Shown piece after piece: positions 1 through 6,892 of a stretch of 11,947 nucleotides of DNA. How positions within the stretch are numbered: position 1 is the first letter of the stretch; every line of letters begins with the position of its first letter. Made by a program: the position numbers and the translations under genes. This DNA comes from Thermaceae bacterium (GTDB taxonomy: Bacteria; Deinococcota; Deinococci; Deinococcales; Marinithermaceae). Under the pieces are notes generated by a model. The model saw nothing but the letters and a program-made list of their open reading frames with translations. It was not told the origin of the DNA and did no database searches. The stretch spans positions 1 to 11,947 of the forward strand of contig JALVWZ010000164.1 in assembly GCA_027023115.1 (NCBI GenBank). The letters run 5' to 3'.

Positions 1-1
1 C

Positions 2-541
2 GACTTCCACGCCGGCGTTACCAAAGATCCGGTGATGGGTCAGCCAGTAATCGTCGAGTGCGGCCTGGCCCGCGAGCCTGGTCGTGAAGCGGCCTTCTCG
101 GACGGCGAGGTTTCGCAAAGGCCGCTCGCCCATACCGCCGAGGGGCGGCTAGTCATAGACGGACCGGTAGCCGGCTTGCGCGGGCTCGACGTTTTCGAAC
201 TGGAGGTCAAGCGGGGCAAGGTGGTCAAGCTCACTGGCGGCGGCAACCGTACTCGTCAGCTTGAGTCGGTGTTCCGGCGTCTGCCCTGCGCCAAGCACAT
301 CGCCGAGATTGGCCTGGGGCTCAACCCCGAAGCGCTCCACAACGGCGACTTCGAGGAAGAGAAGAAGGCTCAAGGCAACGTCCACGTGGCCCTGGGCGAC
401 GACATTTTCTACGGCGGTTCGTTCGGCTGCGCCATCCACTGGGACATGGTCCTCTACGACGCCACCGTGCGCCTAGACGACTTCACTCTCTTCGATAGGG
501 GTGTGTTGCAGCTCGACCGCGTTCTGGAAAGGAGCGTGTAG
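2..541 (+). CDS. Aminopeptidase-like metalloenzyme (M29/NicX-type), 3' part only
   Basis: The gene enters from the left edge already in frame, so only its last 179 codons are visible; family members usually run well over 300 residues, so roughly half is missing. The fragment has the C-terminal pattern I associate with the leucyl aminopeptidase (aminopeptidase T, M29) and 2,5-dihydroxypyridine dioxygenase NicX group. Counting from the first visible codon, these are a Glu in AEIGLG (residue 102), a His in NVHVALG (128), then a glycine-rich stretch leading to HWD (His146, Asp148). These Glu/His/His/Asp positions would bind the metal. The internal GTG/ATG near base 32 is not a real start, because the frame is open upstream. 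A good Shine-Dalgarno for the next gene (GGAAAGGAG, about 526-534) lies in its last codons, and the 6-nt gap suggests an operon. Substrate unknown; whether it is a peptidase or a ring-cleaving enzyme cannot be told from this half. Confidence 0.72.
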   Translation, partial: DFHAGVTKDPVMGQPVIVECGLAREPGREAAFSDGEVSQRPLAHTAEGRLVIDGPVAGLRGLDVFELEVKRGKVVKLTGGGNRTRQLESVFRRLPCAKHIAEIGLGLNPEALHNGDFEEEKKAQGNVHVALGDDIFYGGSFGCAIHWDMVLYDATVRLDDFTLFDRGVLQLDRVLERSV

Positions 542-547
542 GCGGCC

Positions 548-1750
548 GTGGGCAGCCTGAGCGGCCTCGTCGTTCTCGACCTTTCACGTATTCTTGCCGG
601 CCCCTACGCCACTCAGATGCTCGCCGATCTGGGGGCGGAGGTGTGGAAGGTGGAGTCGCCCTGGGGCGACGATACCCGGCGCTGGGGTCCTCCTTTTCGC
701 GAGGGCGAGAGCGCTTACTTTCTCTCCGCCAACCGCGGTAAAAAGAGCCTGGCTATCAATATCAAAGACCCGCGCGGACAAGAATTGGTGCGCGGACTGG
801 CAGCCAAAGCCGACGTGCTGGTCGAAAACTTCAAAGCCGGCGACCTAGCTCGCTACGGCCTCGACTACGACTCGCTAGCTGCTGTCAACCCACGCCTGGT
901 CTACGCCTCGATAACCGGTTTTGGCCAGAGTGGTCCCCGCGCGCACGAGCCCGGTTACGACGCCGCCCTACAGGGGATTACCGGCATCATGAGCATTACC
1001 GGTGAGCCGGAGGGAGCGCCGGTAAAGGTGGGCGTGGCCTGGATAGACGTCCTTACCGGCCTGACCGCCGCGGTGGGTATCCTTGCCGCGCTGCGGGAGC
1101 GCGACGTTAGCGGTCGCGGTCAGCACCTCGACTTGGCCCTCTTCGACGTCGGCGTCGCCGCACTGGTCAACCAGGCTCAGGCCTATCTGATGTCGGGGGT
1201 GCCGCCGCGGCGCATGGGCAGCGCCCACCCGCAGATAGTTCCCTACCAGGCATTTGCCGCCGCCGATAAGTGGTTCATCCTGGCGGTGGGCAACGACGGC
1301 CAGTACCGCCGCCTAGTCGAGGCTCTGGGGCGGCCCGACCTGTGGGAAGACGAGCGTTTTCAAACCAACGCCGGTCGAGTCGAGCACCGCGCCGAGCTGG
1401 TGGCCGAGCTGGAACGGCTGTTTGCGGGCTATACCCGTGCGGAGCTTTTGGAGACCCTGCGTGCTGCCGGGGTTCCGGCCACGCCGGTCAACGACGTTGG
1501 CGAGGCATTGGCCGATCCGCAGGCCGAGGCCCGCGGATTGCTCTGGGAGCTAGAACACCCTAAGCTAGGCCCGACGCCGCTCCTGGCCAGCCCCCTGCAG
1601 CACATGAACCGCACCCCGGCGGCCCCCTCAGCGCCGCCGCCGCTCCTGGGTCAGCACACCCGCGAAGTCTTATCAGCAACGCTGGGGCTAAGCTCGGTGG
1701 AAATGGACGAACTGGTGGCGGCAGGGGTGGTTGCCGAGCAGGCACCCTGA
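548..1750 (+). CDS. Family III CoA-transferase (CaiB/BaiF type)
   Basis: This 400-residue protein has the full length and layout of family III CoA-transferases, which move CoA between carboxylic acids through an enzyme-bound aspartyl-CoA thioester. The N-terminal Rossmann half is typical: LDLSRILAGPYATQMLADLGAEVWKVE at about 10-36 (a hallmark of the family, pattern split here as LSRILAGPYA then LADLGAEVWK), followed by NRGKKSL (62-68), VENFKAG (92-98) and SITGFGQSGP (121-130). The catalytic Asp is most likely Asp167 in WIDVLTGL. Translation starts at GTG 548, preceded by GGAAAGGAG with about 13 nt from the GGAG to the start. The short gap to the upstream aminopeptidase-like gene implies joint transcription. 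The family covers carnitine, formyl, succinyl, mesaconyl and racemase (Amacr) activities; sequence reading alone does not give the substrate. Confidence 0.9.
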   Translation: MGSLSGLVVLDLSRILAGPYATQMLADLGAEVWKVESPWGDDTRRWGPPFREGESAYFLSANRGKKSLAINIKDPRGQELVRGLAAKADVLVENFKAGDLARYGLDYDSLAAVNPRLVYASITGFGQSGPRAHEPGYDAALQGITGIMSITGEPEGAPVKVGVAWIDVLTGLTAAVGILAALRERDVSGRGQHLDLALFDVGVAALVNQAQAYLMSGVPPRRMGSAHPQIVPYQAFAAADKWFILAVGNDGQYRRLVEALGRPDLWEDERFQTNAGRVEHRAELVAELERLFAGYTRAELLETLRAAGVPATPVNDVGEALADPQAEARGLLWELEHPKLGPTPLLASPLQHMNRTPAAPSAPPPLLGQHTREVLSATLGLSSVEMDELVAAGVVAEQAP

Positions 1751-1799
1751 GCCAGTAGAATGAGAATTGGCCTGCTAGTGACAGGTCGACTACCCAAGA

Positions 1800-1819
1800 A
1801 AGGCCGCTACGGCGGCCTT
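1800..1819 (+). terminator. Hairpin after the CoA-transferase gene, possible terminator
   Basis: AAGGCCGC (1800-1807) and GCGGCCTT (1812-1819) form a perfect 8-bp stem with a TACG loop, 50 nt past the CoA-transferase stop. The tract after it (TTAATGCGTTCTTAAT) is T-rich but not a clean run of T, so termination would be weaker than at the pntB terminator. Confidence 0.4.
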
Positions 1820-1824
1820 AATGC

Positions 1825-1854
1825 GTTCTTAATAAACACTCAAAAATTAAGAAC
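1825..1854. repeat. AT-rich inverted repeat, 9-bp arms
   Basis: GTTCTTAAT (1825-1833) and ATTAAGAAC (1846-1854) are exact reverse complements, separated by 12 nt, in an unusually AT-rich stretch of an otherwise GC-rich window. The geometry (about two helical turns between arm centres) would suit a dimeric regulator upstream of the lipoprotein gene; it could also be a second, AT-rich hairpin helping to end transcription of the CoA-transferase. The sequence does not decide between these. Confidence 0.45.
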
Positions 1855-1891
1855 CCTTTAGCAGTTTTTCAGTAGCGCGTCTTTTTGGCAA

Positions 1892-1908
1892 TGCAACCTA
1901 AGGTTGCA
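1892..1908. promoter_or_regulatory. 17-bp perfect palindrome before the lipoprotein gene, candidate operator
   Basis: TGCAACCT (1892-1899), a central A, and AGGTTGCA (1901-1908) form a perfect palindrome. It ends 2 nt before the Shine-Dalgarno sequence AAGGGAGG and 16 nt before the ATG at 1925. As DNA it looks like a symmetric operator. As RNA it could fold into a 6-bp stem with a CTAAG loop beside the ribosome-binding site. I do not recognise the regulator family. Confidence 0.5.
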
Positions 1909-1924
1909 CAAAGGGAGGTGCAAG

Positions 1925-2911
1925 ATGAAAAAGTACATCGCGCTACTGGTTCTTTTGGTTATGGCCCTGGCCGCCTGCGGCGGAAGCGGCACTTTCGACG
2001 ACGGCGAAAGCACTGACGCCGGCATGCTGGCCCTGGAAACCAGCCTGACCCTCGACGCCGCCATCTTCGACGACCTGGATTCCGCCGCCGCCACCGCAGT
2101 GCAGACCGTCGAAGACCAGGAGGTAGGCAGCCTTGCTCGCGCCTGGGGCTTGCCGACTGTGGCCGTTCGCATGCTGCGTGCCTGGGGCGTGCGCTTGCCA
2201 CACCCCGGAGACGCCGACGGTAGCTGCTCCATCAGCGTTGACACCCACGGCTACGCTGACGCCGACGAGGACGGAGTGTTCGACCAGGTAGACGCCAACT
2301 TCGATTGTAGTGGCAGCCTGGAAGACGGTCGCACGTTCGCCATAAGCGGGGGGTTCCACTTTACCGACGCCGAAGGCGCCTACGCCGGCTTCTCCATGAA
2401 CCTCGACGACTTTTCAGTGGCCATGACTCGCAGCAGCGGAGAACACTCGATAGAGCGCAGCCGCGTGCTAAACGGCAGCGTTGACATAAGCGGCAGCCCG
2501 GCAGAGGGCTACGCCCTGCAAAAGAACCTCACGATCGACTACGCCATCAGCGTAGACGACGAGGTGGCGCACGAGGCGCAGTGGAGCGGCCAGAAGACCA
2601 AGACCTACACCCCCGACGACCCCGAAGCCCCCGCGGCGGGTGGCGCGGTCTCGGTCAGCGGCGGCGCCACGCTGACCCGCGACGGCCAGACGACGGAGTT
2701 CGCCGTCTCCAGCTCGACCGACGAGGAAGGCGAAACCCCGCTGCACTGGAGCCGCGAATGCTGGCGGAACTCCCGCGACGCCGGCCGCCTCGGCCACATC
2801 ATGGGTGGTTACGACGCCGGCTGGATACTGCACCAGAACCTGACCAACGGCAACTACACCAAGATCACCTACAACGCCTGTGGCAGCGTGACCGTCGAGA
2901 AAAACTTCTAG
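1925..2911 (+). CDS. Predicted secreted lipoprotein of unknown function with a DxDxDG loop
   Basis: I do not recognise this 328-residue protein. It begins with a lipoprotein signal peptide: MKK, a hydrophobic run, and a lipobox ending in Cys18 (LAAC). After that comes a Gly/Ser/Asp linker. The ATG at 1925 is chosen over an in-frame start at 1904 because AGGGAGG lies 6-7 nt before it and the signal peptide starts there. The mature part is acidic and probably rich in beta strands. Residues 112-123 fit DxDxDGxxDxxD exactly, the calcium-loop pattern of EF-hand-like and thrombospondin type 3 repeats. Four further cysteines (101, 128, 279, 319) could form two disulfides, fitting an extracytoplasmic location. 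The gene stands alone, between an intergenic region with three inverted repeats and a convergent nitroreductase. Surface or periplasmic attachment is inferred; no enzymatic motif is visible. Confidence 0.8.
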   Translation: MKKYIALLVLLVMALAACGGSGTFDDGESTDAGMLALETSLTLDAAIFDDLDSAAATAVQTVEDQEVGSLARAWGLPTVAVRMLRAWGVRLPHPGDADGSCSISVDTHGYADADEDGVFDQVDANFDCSGSLEDGRTFAISGGFHFTDAEGAYAGFSMNLDDFSVAMTRSSGEHSIERSRVLNGSVDISGSPAEGYALQKNLTIDYAISVDDEVAHEAQWSGQKTKTYTPDDPEAPAAGGAVSVSGGATLTRDGQTTEFAVSSSTDEEGETPLHWSRECWRNSRDAGRLGHIMGGYDAGWILHQNLTNGNYTKITYNACGSVTVEKNF

Positions 2912-2930
2912 CGGTCCTATCCTTGCCTCC

Positions 2931-2957
2931 GCCGCCGGAGCCCGGGGCTCCGGCGGC
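2931..2957. terminator. Strong GC hairpin between convergent genes, candidate bidirectional terminator
   Basis: Arms GCCGCCGGAGCC (2931-2942) and GGCTCCGGCGGC (2946-2957) are perfect 12-bp complements with a CGG loop. The hairpin lies 19 nt after the lipoprotein stop and directly abuts the stop codon of the minus-strand nitroreductase (2958-2960). Neither strand has a T tract after it, so it is not a textbook intrinsic terminator; it could stop or protect both convergent transcripts. Confidence 0.55.
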
Positions 2958-3917
2958 TCAGTCCTGGACCGGCAGCGCTGCTTCCAGGGCGCGGGCCAGG
3001 GCCTCTCCCGGCGTGCTTCCTTCGCCGCGTTCGGCGGCGGTTTCTTTCTCCAGCCAGACGGTGCTTTCGCCAAAGGGGCCGCTGCCAAAGAGGATACCGC
3101 GCCAGCCGCCGCCGAGTACTTTTTCGATGGCTTCGCCTAGACTGCCGACGTCATGCCCGCGCAGGCGCAGGGTCTCGGCTGCGGCGGGCGGCCAGTCGGC
3201 TACGAAGCCCTGCAGGGCGGCGGCCAGGCCGTAAACCGCGTCGCGCGCTTCCATAGCGCCGCCACGGGCAAAGTAGTGCCGCAGGAGCGGCAGCCAATCG
3301 CCGCGACGTTCAATAGGAGCCATGGCTGCGTAGGCCGCGTTCAGGTCGGCGTCGCTATATTCGCGGTAACGGTCCTGGTGGACCACCAGCTTTTCGGGCA
3401 GGCGGGGGCGCGGCTGCGGTCGCTCGGCGGGCACGCCCACCACCAAGCCGCTAACCGGCAGCACGCCGCGTGGTAGGTCTAGCAGCCGCACCACCTCGTC
3501 CACACGGTTGAGAAGGCCGCCGATCCAGCAAATGCCGTAGCCCAGGGCTTCGGCGGCTACCGCCAGGTGCGCTCCGGCTATGGTGGCGTCGACGACGGCA
3601 AAGTGGAGGGCGGTACGGGGCCAGCGACCCGGGCTTTCGCCGCGGTGCTCCAGCAACTTTTCCAGGCGGTGCACGTCGGCCAGCAATACGAAGAACTCGG
3701 CCGCGTCCAGAACGTGCTGCTGGTCGCCGGAGAGGTGGGCTAGTTTTTGGCGCAACTCGCCCCTGCTGACGCGCAGGATGGTGTAGAGCTGGGCGCTGGC
3801 GTCGCTGGGGGCTTGGCGGGCGGCGGCAAGAATGACGCGCAGGTCGGACTCGGGGATGGGATCGGGTTTGAACTTGCGAACGCTGCTGCGCTGGGTCATG
3901 GTCTCGAGCCGGTCCAT
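2958..3917 (-). CDS. NfsA/FRP-like flavin nitroreductase with an extra C-terminal domain
   Basis: The first 240 or so of 319 residues match the NfsA/flavin-reductase P branch of FMN-dependent nitroreductases: RSSVRKF at 10-16 (FMN phosphate contact), QAPSDASAQ near 35-43, LSGDQQHVLDAAEFFVLLAD (62-81), EALGYGICWIGGL (123-135), GVPAERPQPRPRLP (161-174). E. coli NfsA has the same order and ends at 240 residues. Such enzymes use NADPH to reduce quinones, nitro compounds or free flavin in the cytoplasm. The remaining tail, about 245-319, is extra; its WLE followed by TPGEALARALEAAL recalls small phage-type 'ABA sandwich' domains, which is an inference from pattern only. Start ATG 3917 has a GGGAG very close upstream; an in-frame ATG at 3899 is possible but would cut into the family's N-terminal helix. 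It is divergent from pntAA. The true substrate is unknown. Confidence 0.82.
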   Translation of the reverse strand: MDRLETMTQRSSVRKFKPDPIPESDLRVILAAARQAPSDASAQLYTILRVSRGELRQKLAHLSGDQQHVLDAAEFFVLLADVHRLEKLLEHRGESPGRWPRTALHFAVVDATIAGAHLAVAAEALGYGICWIGGLLNRVDEVVRLLDLPRGVLPVSGLVVGVPAERPQPRPRLPEKLVVHQDRYREYSDADLNAAYAAMAPIERRGDWLPLLRHYFARGGAMEARDAVYGLAAALQGFVADWPPAAAETLRLRGHDVGSLGEAIEKVLGGGWRGILFGSGPFGESTVWLEKETAAERGEGSTPGEALARALEAALPVQD

Positions 3918-3983
3918 GCTCCCAGCCTAGCCCAGATAGCCTTGAGGTACACACGCCCCGTAGCCGCCGTTTTTTGCTATCGG

Positions 3984-3989
3984 TATAAT
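3984..3989 (+). promoter_or_regulatory. -10 element (TATAAT) of the pnt operon promoter
   Basis: A perfect TATAAT lies 34 nt before the pntAA ATG, in the 106-nt region between the divergent nitroreductase and pntAA. I find no convincing -35 hexamer at 16-18 nt upstream and no extended -10 TG, so the promoter may need an activator. Predicted transcription start is around 3996-3997, giving a leader of about 27 nt that includes the AGGGGGT ribosome-binding site (4013-4019). Confidence 0.6.
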
Positions 3990-4023
3990 CCAAAAGGTTA
4001 ACGTTTGTACGCAGGGGGTGTAC

Positions 4024-5166
4024 ATGGCAATCAACATCGCAGTACCAAAGGAGGAAGCCCCGGGCGAGCGCCGCGTGGCCTTGGTTCCCGAGGTCGCCGG
4101 AAAGCTCATCAAACAGGGGCACGTCGTAGCCGTTGAAAACGGCGCCGGCGTAGGAGCCCACTACCTAGACGAGGCTTATGAAAAGGTCGGAGCCAAGCTG
4201 GTTGGCGAACGGCCGGCGCTACTAGGCGGGGCGCAGGTCGTGCTCAAGGTGCAGCCGCCCAGCGAGGAAGAGATAGAAGCCATGCCCGAAGGGGCGGTGC
4301 TCATCGGCTTCATGTATCCGCACCGCTACCCCGAGCGGGTAGCCAAGATGCGCGACAAGAAGCTGACCGTCTTCGCGATGGAGCTGGTGCCGCGCATTAC
4401 CCGGGCGCAGGCGATGGACGCGCTCAGCAGCCAGGCCACGGTAGCCGGGTACAAGGCGGCCCTGATAGCTGCCGACACCATCGACCGCTTCCTGCCGATG
4501 CTTACCACCGCCGCCGGCACCATCAGGCCGGCGCAGGTGCTGGTTCTGGGCGCGGGCGTGGCCGGCTTGCAGGCCATAGCCACCGCCAAGCGCCTCGGCG
4601 CCGTGGTAACCGCCTACGACGTGCGTCGCGCCGCCGGCGAGCAGGTGCGCAGCCTGGGGGCCAAGTTCCTGGAGCTGGAGATAGACGCCGAGGCCGAGGG
4701 TGGTTACGCCCGTGAGCTGACCGAGGAAGAAAAGCAGAAGGAGCGGGAGATGGTCGAGCAGGCCATCATTGCCGCCGACGTGGTAATCACCACCGCCAAC
4801 ATTCCCGGCCGGCGCGCACCCATTCTGGTGACCACCGACATGGTGGAGCGGATGAAGCCGGGTTCGGTAATCGTAGACCTGGCGGCCGAGTCGGGCGGCA
4901 ATTGCGAGGCCACCAAGCCGGGCGAAACGGTACAGGTGGGTGACGTGCGCGTGGTCGGTCCCCTCAACCTGCCCAGCGCCCTGGCGGTGCACTCCTCGGA
5001 GATGTACGCCAAGAACCTGCAAAACTTCCTCGACCTGATAATCGGCGATGAGGGACAGCTGGTGCTCAACTGGGACGACGAGATTCTTGCTGGTAGCGTG
5101 CTGGTGCACGAGGGTGAGATAAAGCACCAGCCGACCCGCGAGCTGGTGGAAGGAGGCGCGGAATGA
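4024..5166 (+). CDS. pntAA: NAD(P)+ transhydrogenase (proton-translocating), subunit alpha 1 (domain I)
   Basis: This 380-residue subunit is the soluble NAD(H)-binding domain I of the enzyme that uses the proton gradient to pass hydride from NADH to NADP+. It starts like alanine dehydrogenase/PntA proteins (VPKE, then GERRVALVPE at 14-23). It carries the 'RQD loop' of transhydrogenases as Arg124, Gln129 and Asp132 in PRITRAQAMDALSS. It has a Rossmann nucleotide site VLGAGVAGLQAI (174-185) with Asp199 in YDVR for the NADH ribose, and also VDLAAESGGNCE and a late LPS-ALAVHSSEMYAKNL stretch. ATG 4024 is preferred to GTG 4018 because the AGGGGGT ribosome-binding site would overlap the latter. The membrane part that forms one chain with it in E. 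coli PntA is separate here, as in Thermus and Rhodospirillum rubrum. Its stop overlaps the pntAB start (ATGA). Confidence 0.96.
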   Translation: MAINIAVPKEEAPGERRVALVPEVAGKLIKQGHVVAVENGAGVGAHYLDEAYEKVGAKLVGERPALLGGAQVVLKVQPPSEEEIEAMPEGAVLIGFMYPHRYPERVAKMRDKKLTVFAMELVPRITRAQAMDALSSQATVAGYKAALIAADTIDRFLPMLTTAAGTIRPAQVLVLGAGVAGLQAIATAKRLGAVVTAYDVRRAAGEQVRSLGAKFLELEIDAEAEGGYARELTEEEKQKEREMVEQAIIAADVVITTANIPGRRAPILVTTDMVERMKPGSVIVDLAAESGGNCEATKPGETVQVGDVRVVGPLNLPSALAVHSSEMYAKNLQNFLDLIIGDEGQLVLNWDDEILAGSVLVHEGEIKHQPTRELVEGGAE

Positions 5167-5456
5167 TTGATAGCACCTGGGCGGCACTCTACATCTTCAT
5201 GCTCGCGGCGGTCGCCGGTTACGAGGTGATCAGCCGCGTTCCCGTGGTGTTGCATACCCCGCTGATGTCGGGTTCCAACTTCATCCACGGCATCGTGCTG
5301 GTAGGCGCGATGGTGGTTCTCGGTCGTGCCGAGACCACTACTGAACAGGTCATCGGTTTTCTGGGCGTGCTGCTGGCCGCCGCCAACGCCGCGGGCGGTT
5401 ACGCGGTCACCGAGCGGATGCTCGAGATGTTCGAGCGAAAGCCAAAGGAGGGCTAG
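5163..5456 (+). CDS. pntAB: NAD(P)+ transhydrogenase, subunit alpha 2 (membrane part of domain II)
   Basis: This 97-residue protein has three predicted membrane helices at about 6-24, 38-54 and 62-84. Between helices one and two lies the family hallmark RVPVVLHTPLMSGSNFIHGI. With PntB it builds the membrane channel through which protons drive hydride transfer. His42 (in NFIHGI) is at the position I recall as the proton-channel histidine of the Thermus thermophilus alpha 2 subunit. The ATG at 5163 overlaps the pntAA stop by 4 nt and has AGGAGG (5151-5156) 6 nt upstream, so translation is coupled. Length is normal for split-alpha transhydrogenases. Confidence 0.95.
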   Translation: MIDSTWAALYIFMLAAVAGYEVISRVPVVLHTPLMSGSNFIHGIVLVGAMVVLGRAETTTEQVIGFLGVLLAAANAAGGYAVTERMLEMFERKPKEG

Positions 5457-5459
5457 GCT

Positions 5460-6833
5460 ATGGACGTTATCATCCAACTGACCTACTTCGTCACGGCCTT
5501 CCTGTTCATCATGGGCCTCAAGCAGATGAGCCACCCGGCCACCGCCAAGCGCGGCATCGTCTGGGCTGGCTACGCCATGGCGGCGGCGGTGATCGTCACC
5601 TTCGCCTGGCCCGGTCTGCACAACTTCTTCCTGATCATTCTCGGCATCCTCATTGGCGGCGGCGCCGCCTGGGTGGTGGCCAAGAAGGTCGCCATGACCG
5701 ACATGCCGCAGATGGTCGCCATTTACAACGGCATGGGCGGCGGTGCGGCTGGGGCCATCGCCGCGGTCGAGCTGCTGCGTAACGTCGCTCACCACGGTGA
5801 GATGTCGATTGGCCTGCTGGTGCTGGCCATTCTTGGCGGCTTGATCGGCTCGGTTTCGTTCAGTGGCTCGATGGTCGCCTTCGCCAAGCTGCAGGGGCTC
5901 GTCAACTCGCGGGCGGTCACCTTCCCCTTCCAGCAGCCGATCAACATGGCGGTGCTGGCGGTATCGCTCATCTTCGGCCTGATGTACCTCTTCGGGGTCC
6001 AAAACGGCACCGTGGTGCTTTGGTTCTTCCTGCTGACGCTGCTCTTCGGCGTGATGATGACCATCCCCATCGGCGGCGGCGACATGCCGGTGGTTATCTC
6101 CCTGTACAACGCCTTTACCGGCCTGGCGGTCGGTTTCGAAGGCTTCGCCATTGGCAATCCGGCGATGATCATCGCCGGTACGGTGGTGGGTGCGGCCGGT
6201 ACACTGCTGACCGTTTTGATGGCCAAGGCCATGAACCGCTCGCTCTACAGCGTCCTCTTTGGCGCCTTTGGCGCGGTCGAGCAGGAGGGCGGCGAGATCA
6301 AGGGCAGCCTCAAGCCGATGGAGCCGGAAGACGCCGCCAGCATGATGGCCTTCGCCAACAAGGTGATCATCGTGCCCGGATACGGCATGGCCGTGGCGCA
6401 GGCGCAGCAGAAGGTCAAGGAGCTGATGGAAGAGCTGGAGAAGCGCGGCGTGGAGGTAAAGTTCGCCATCCACCCGGTGGCCGGCCGTATGCCCGGACAC
6501 ATGAACGTCCTACTGGCCGAGGCGGGCATTCCCTACGAGAAGCTCTACGACCTCGAGGAGATCAACCCCGAGTTCGAGACCGCCGACGTGGCGCTGGTGA
6601 TCGGCGCCAACGACGTGGTGAACCCGGCGGCGCGGCGCGAGGGCAGCCCGCTCTACGGCATGCCCATTCTCGACGTGGACAAGGCCAAGCAGGTGTTCGT
6701 GCTCAAGCGCGGCCGCGGTAAGGGCTTTGCCGGCATCGAAAACGAACTCTTCTACGCCGACAACACCAACATGGTCTACGGCGACGCGTCCGACACCCTC
6801 AACAAGATGGTGCAGGCGCTCAAAAACTTCTAG
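5460..6833 (+). CDS. pntB: NAD(P)+ transhydrogenase, subunit beta (membrane domain II and NADP domain III)
   Basis: The 457-residue beta subunit has a normal length. Residues 1-260 hold about nine hydrophobic segments of the proton channel, including AIYNGMGGGAAGAIAAVEL (88-106), VSFSGSMVAFAKLQG (132-146) and IGGGDMPVVISLYNAFTGLA (204-223). A linker leads to domain III, which binds NADP(H): IIVPGYGMAVAQAQ (303-316), HPVAGRMPGHMNVLLAEA (338-355), IGANDVVNP (381-389) and KRGRGKGFAGIEN (416-428). Asn90 occupies the region where E. coli PntB has its channel His91, consistent with the histidine being supplied by PntAB. The gene follows pntAB by 3 nt with AAAGGAGG 7-8 nt before its ATG. It ends the operon; a strong terminator follows. 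The product supplies cytoplasmic NADPH for biosynthesis and redox defence. Confidence 0.96.
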   Translation: MDVIIQLTYFVTAFLFIMGLKQMSHPATAKRGIVWAGYAMAAAVIVTFAWPGLHNFFLIILGILIGGGAAWVVAKKVAMTDMPQMVAIYNGMGGGAAGAIAAVELLRNVAHHGEMSIGLLVLAILGGLIGSVSFSGSMVAFAKLQGLVNSRAVTFPFQQPINMAVLAVSLIFGLMYLFGVQNGTVVLWFFLLTLLFGVMMTIPIGGGDMPVVISLYNAFTGLAVGFEGFAIGNPAMIIAGTVVGAAGTLLTVLMAKAMNRSLYSVLFGAFGAVEQEGGEIKGSLKPMEPEDAASMMAFANKVIIVPGYGMAVAQAQQKVKELMEELEKRGVEVKFAIHPVAGRMPGHMNVLLAEAGIPYEKLYDLEEINPEFETADVALVIGANDVVNPAARREGSPLYGMPILDVDKAKQVFVLKRGRGKGFAGIENELFYADNTNMVYGDASDTLNKMVQALKNF

Positions 6834-6853
6834 CAAGCGTCCCCGGACGATTG

Positions 6854-6876
6854 GCCCGCCCCTCGGGGCGGGCTTT
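6854..6876 (+). terminator. Intrinsic terminator of the pnt operon
   Basis: GCCCGCCCC (6854-6862) pairs perfectly with GGGGCGGGC (6865-6873), with a TC centre that will open to a 4-nt loop, followed directly by TTT and then GCGTT. It lies 20 nt after the pntB stop and only 16 nt before the next gene's ATG. Confidence 0.85.
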
Positions 6877-6892
6877 GCGTTAAAAATAGGGT

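Noticed and set aside
2468..3234. Long frames on both strands across the lipoprotein/nitroreductase junction
   Set aside because: Pro/Arg/Ala-rich translations that run through both real genes in other frames; no start signals and no domain pattern.
4018..4023. GTG at 4018 as the pntAA start
   Set aside because: It would overlap the AGGGGGT ribosome-binding site; ATG 4024 gives correct spacing and the usual N-terminus.
4704..6500. 598-codon open frame antisense to the pnt operon
   Set aside because: It mirrors pntAA-pntAB-pntB in a GC-rich region where antisense frames stay open by codon bias; the His/Gly/Asp-rich translation has no recognisable motif or signal.
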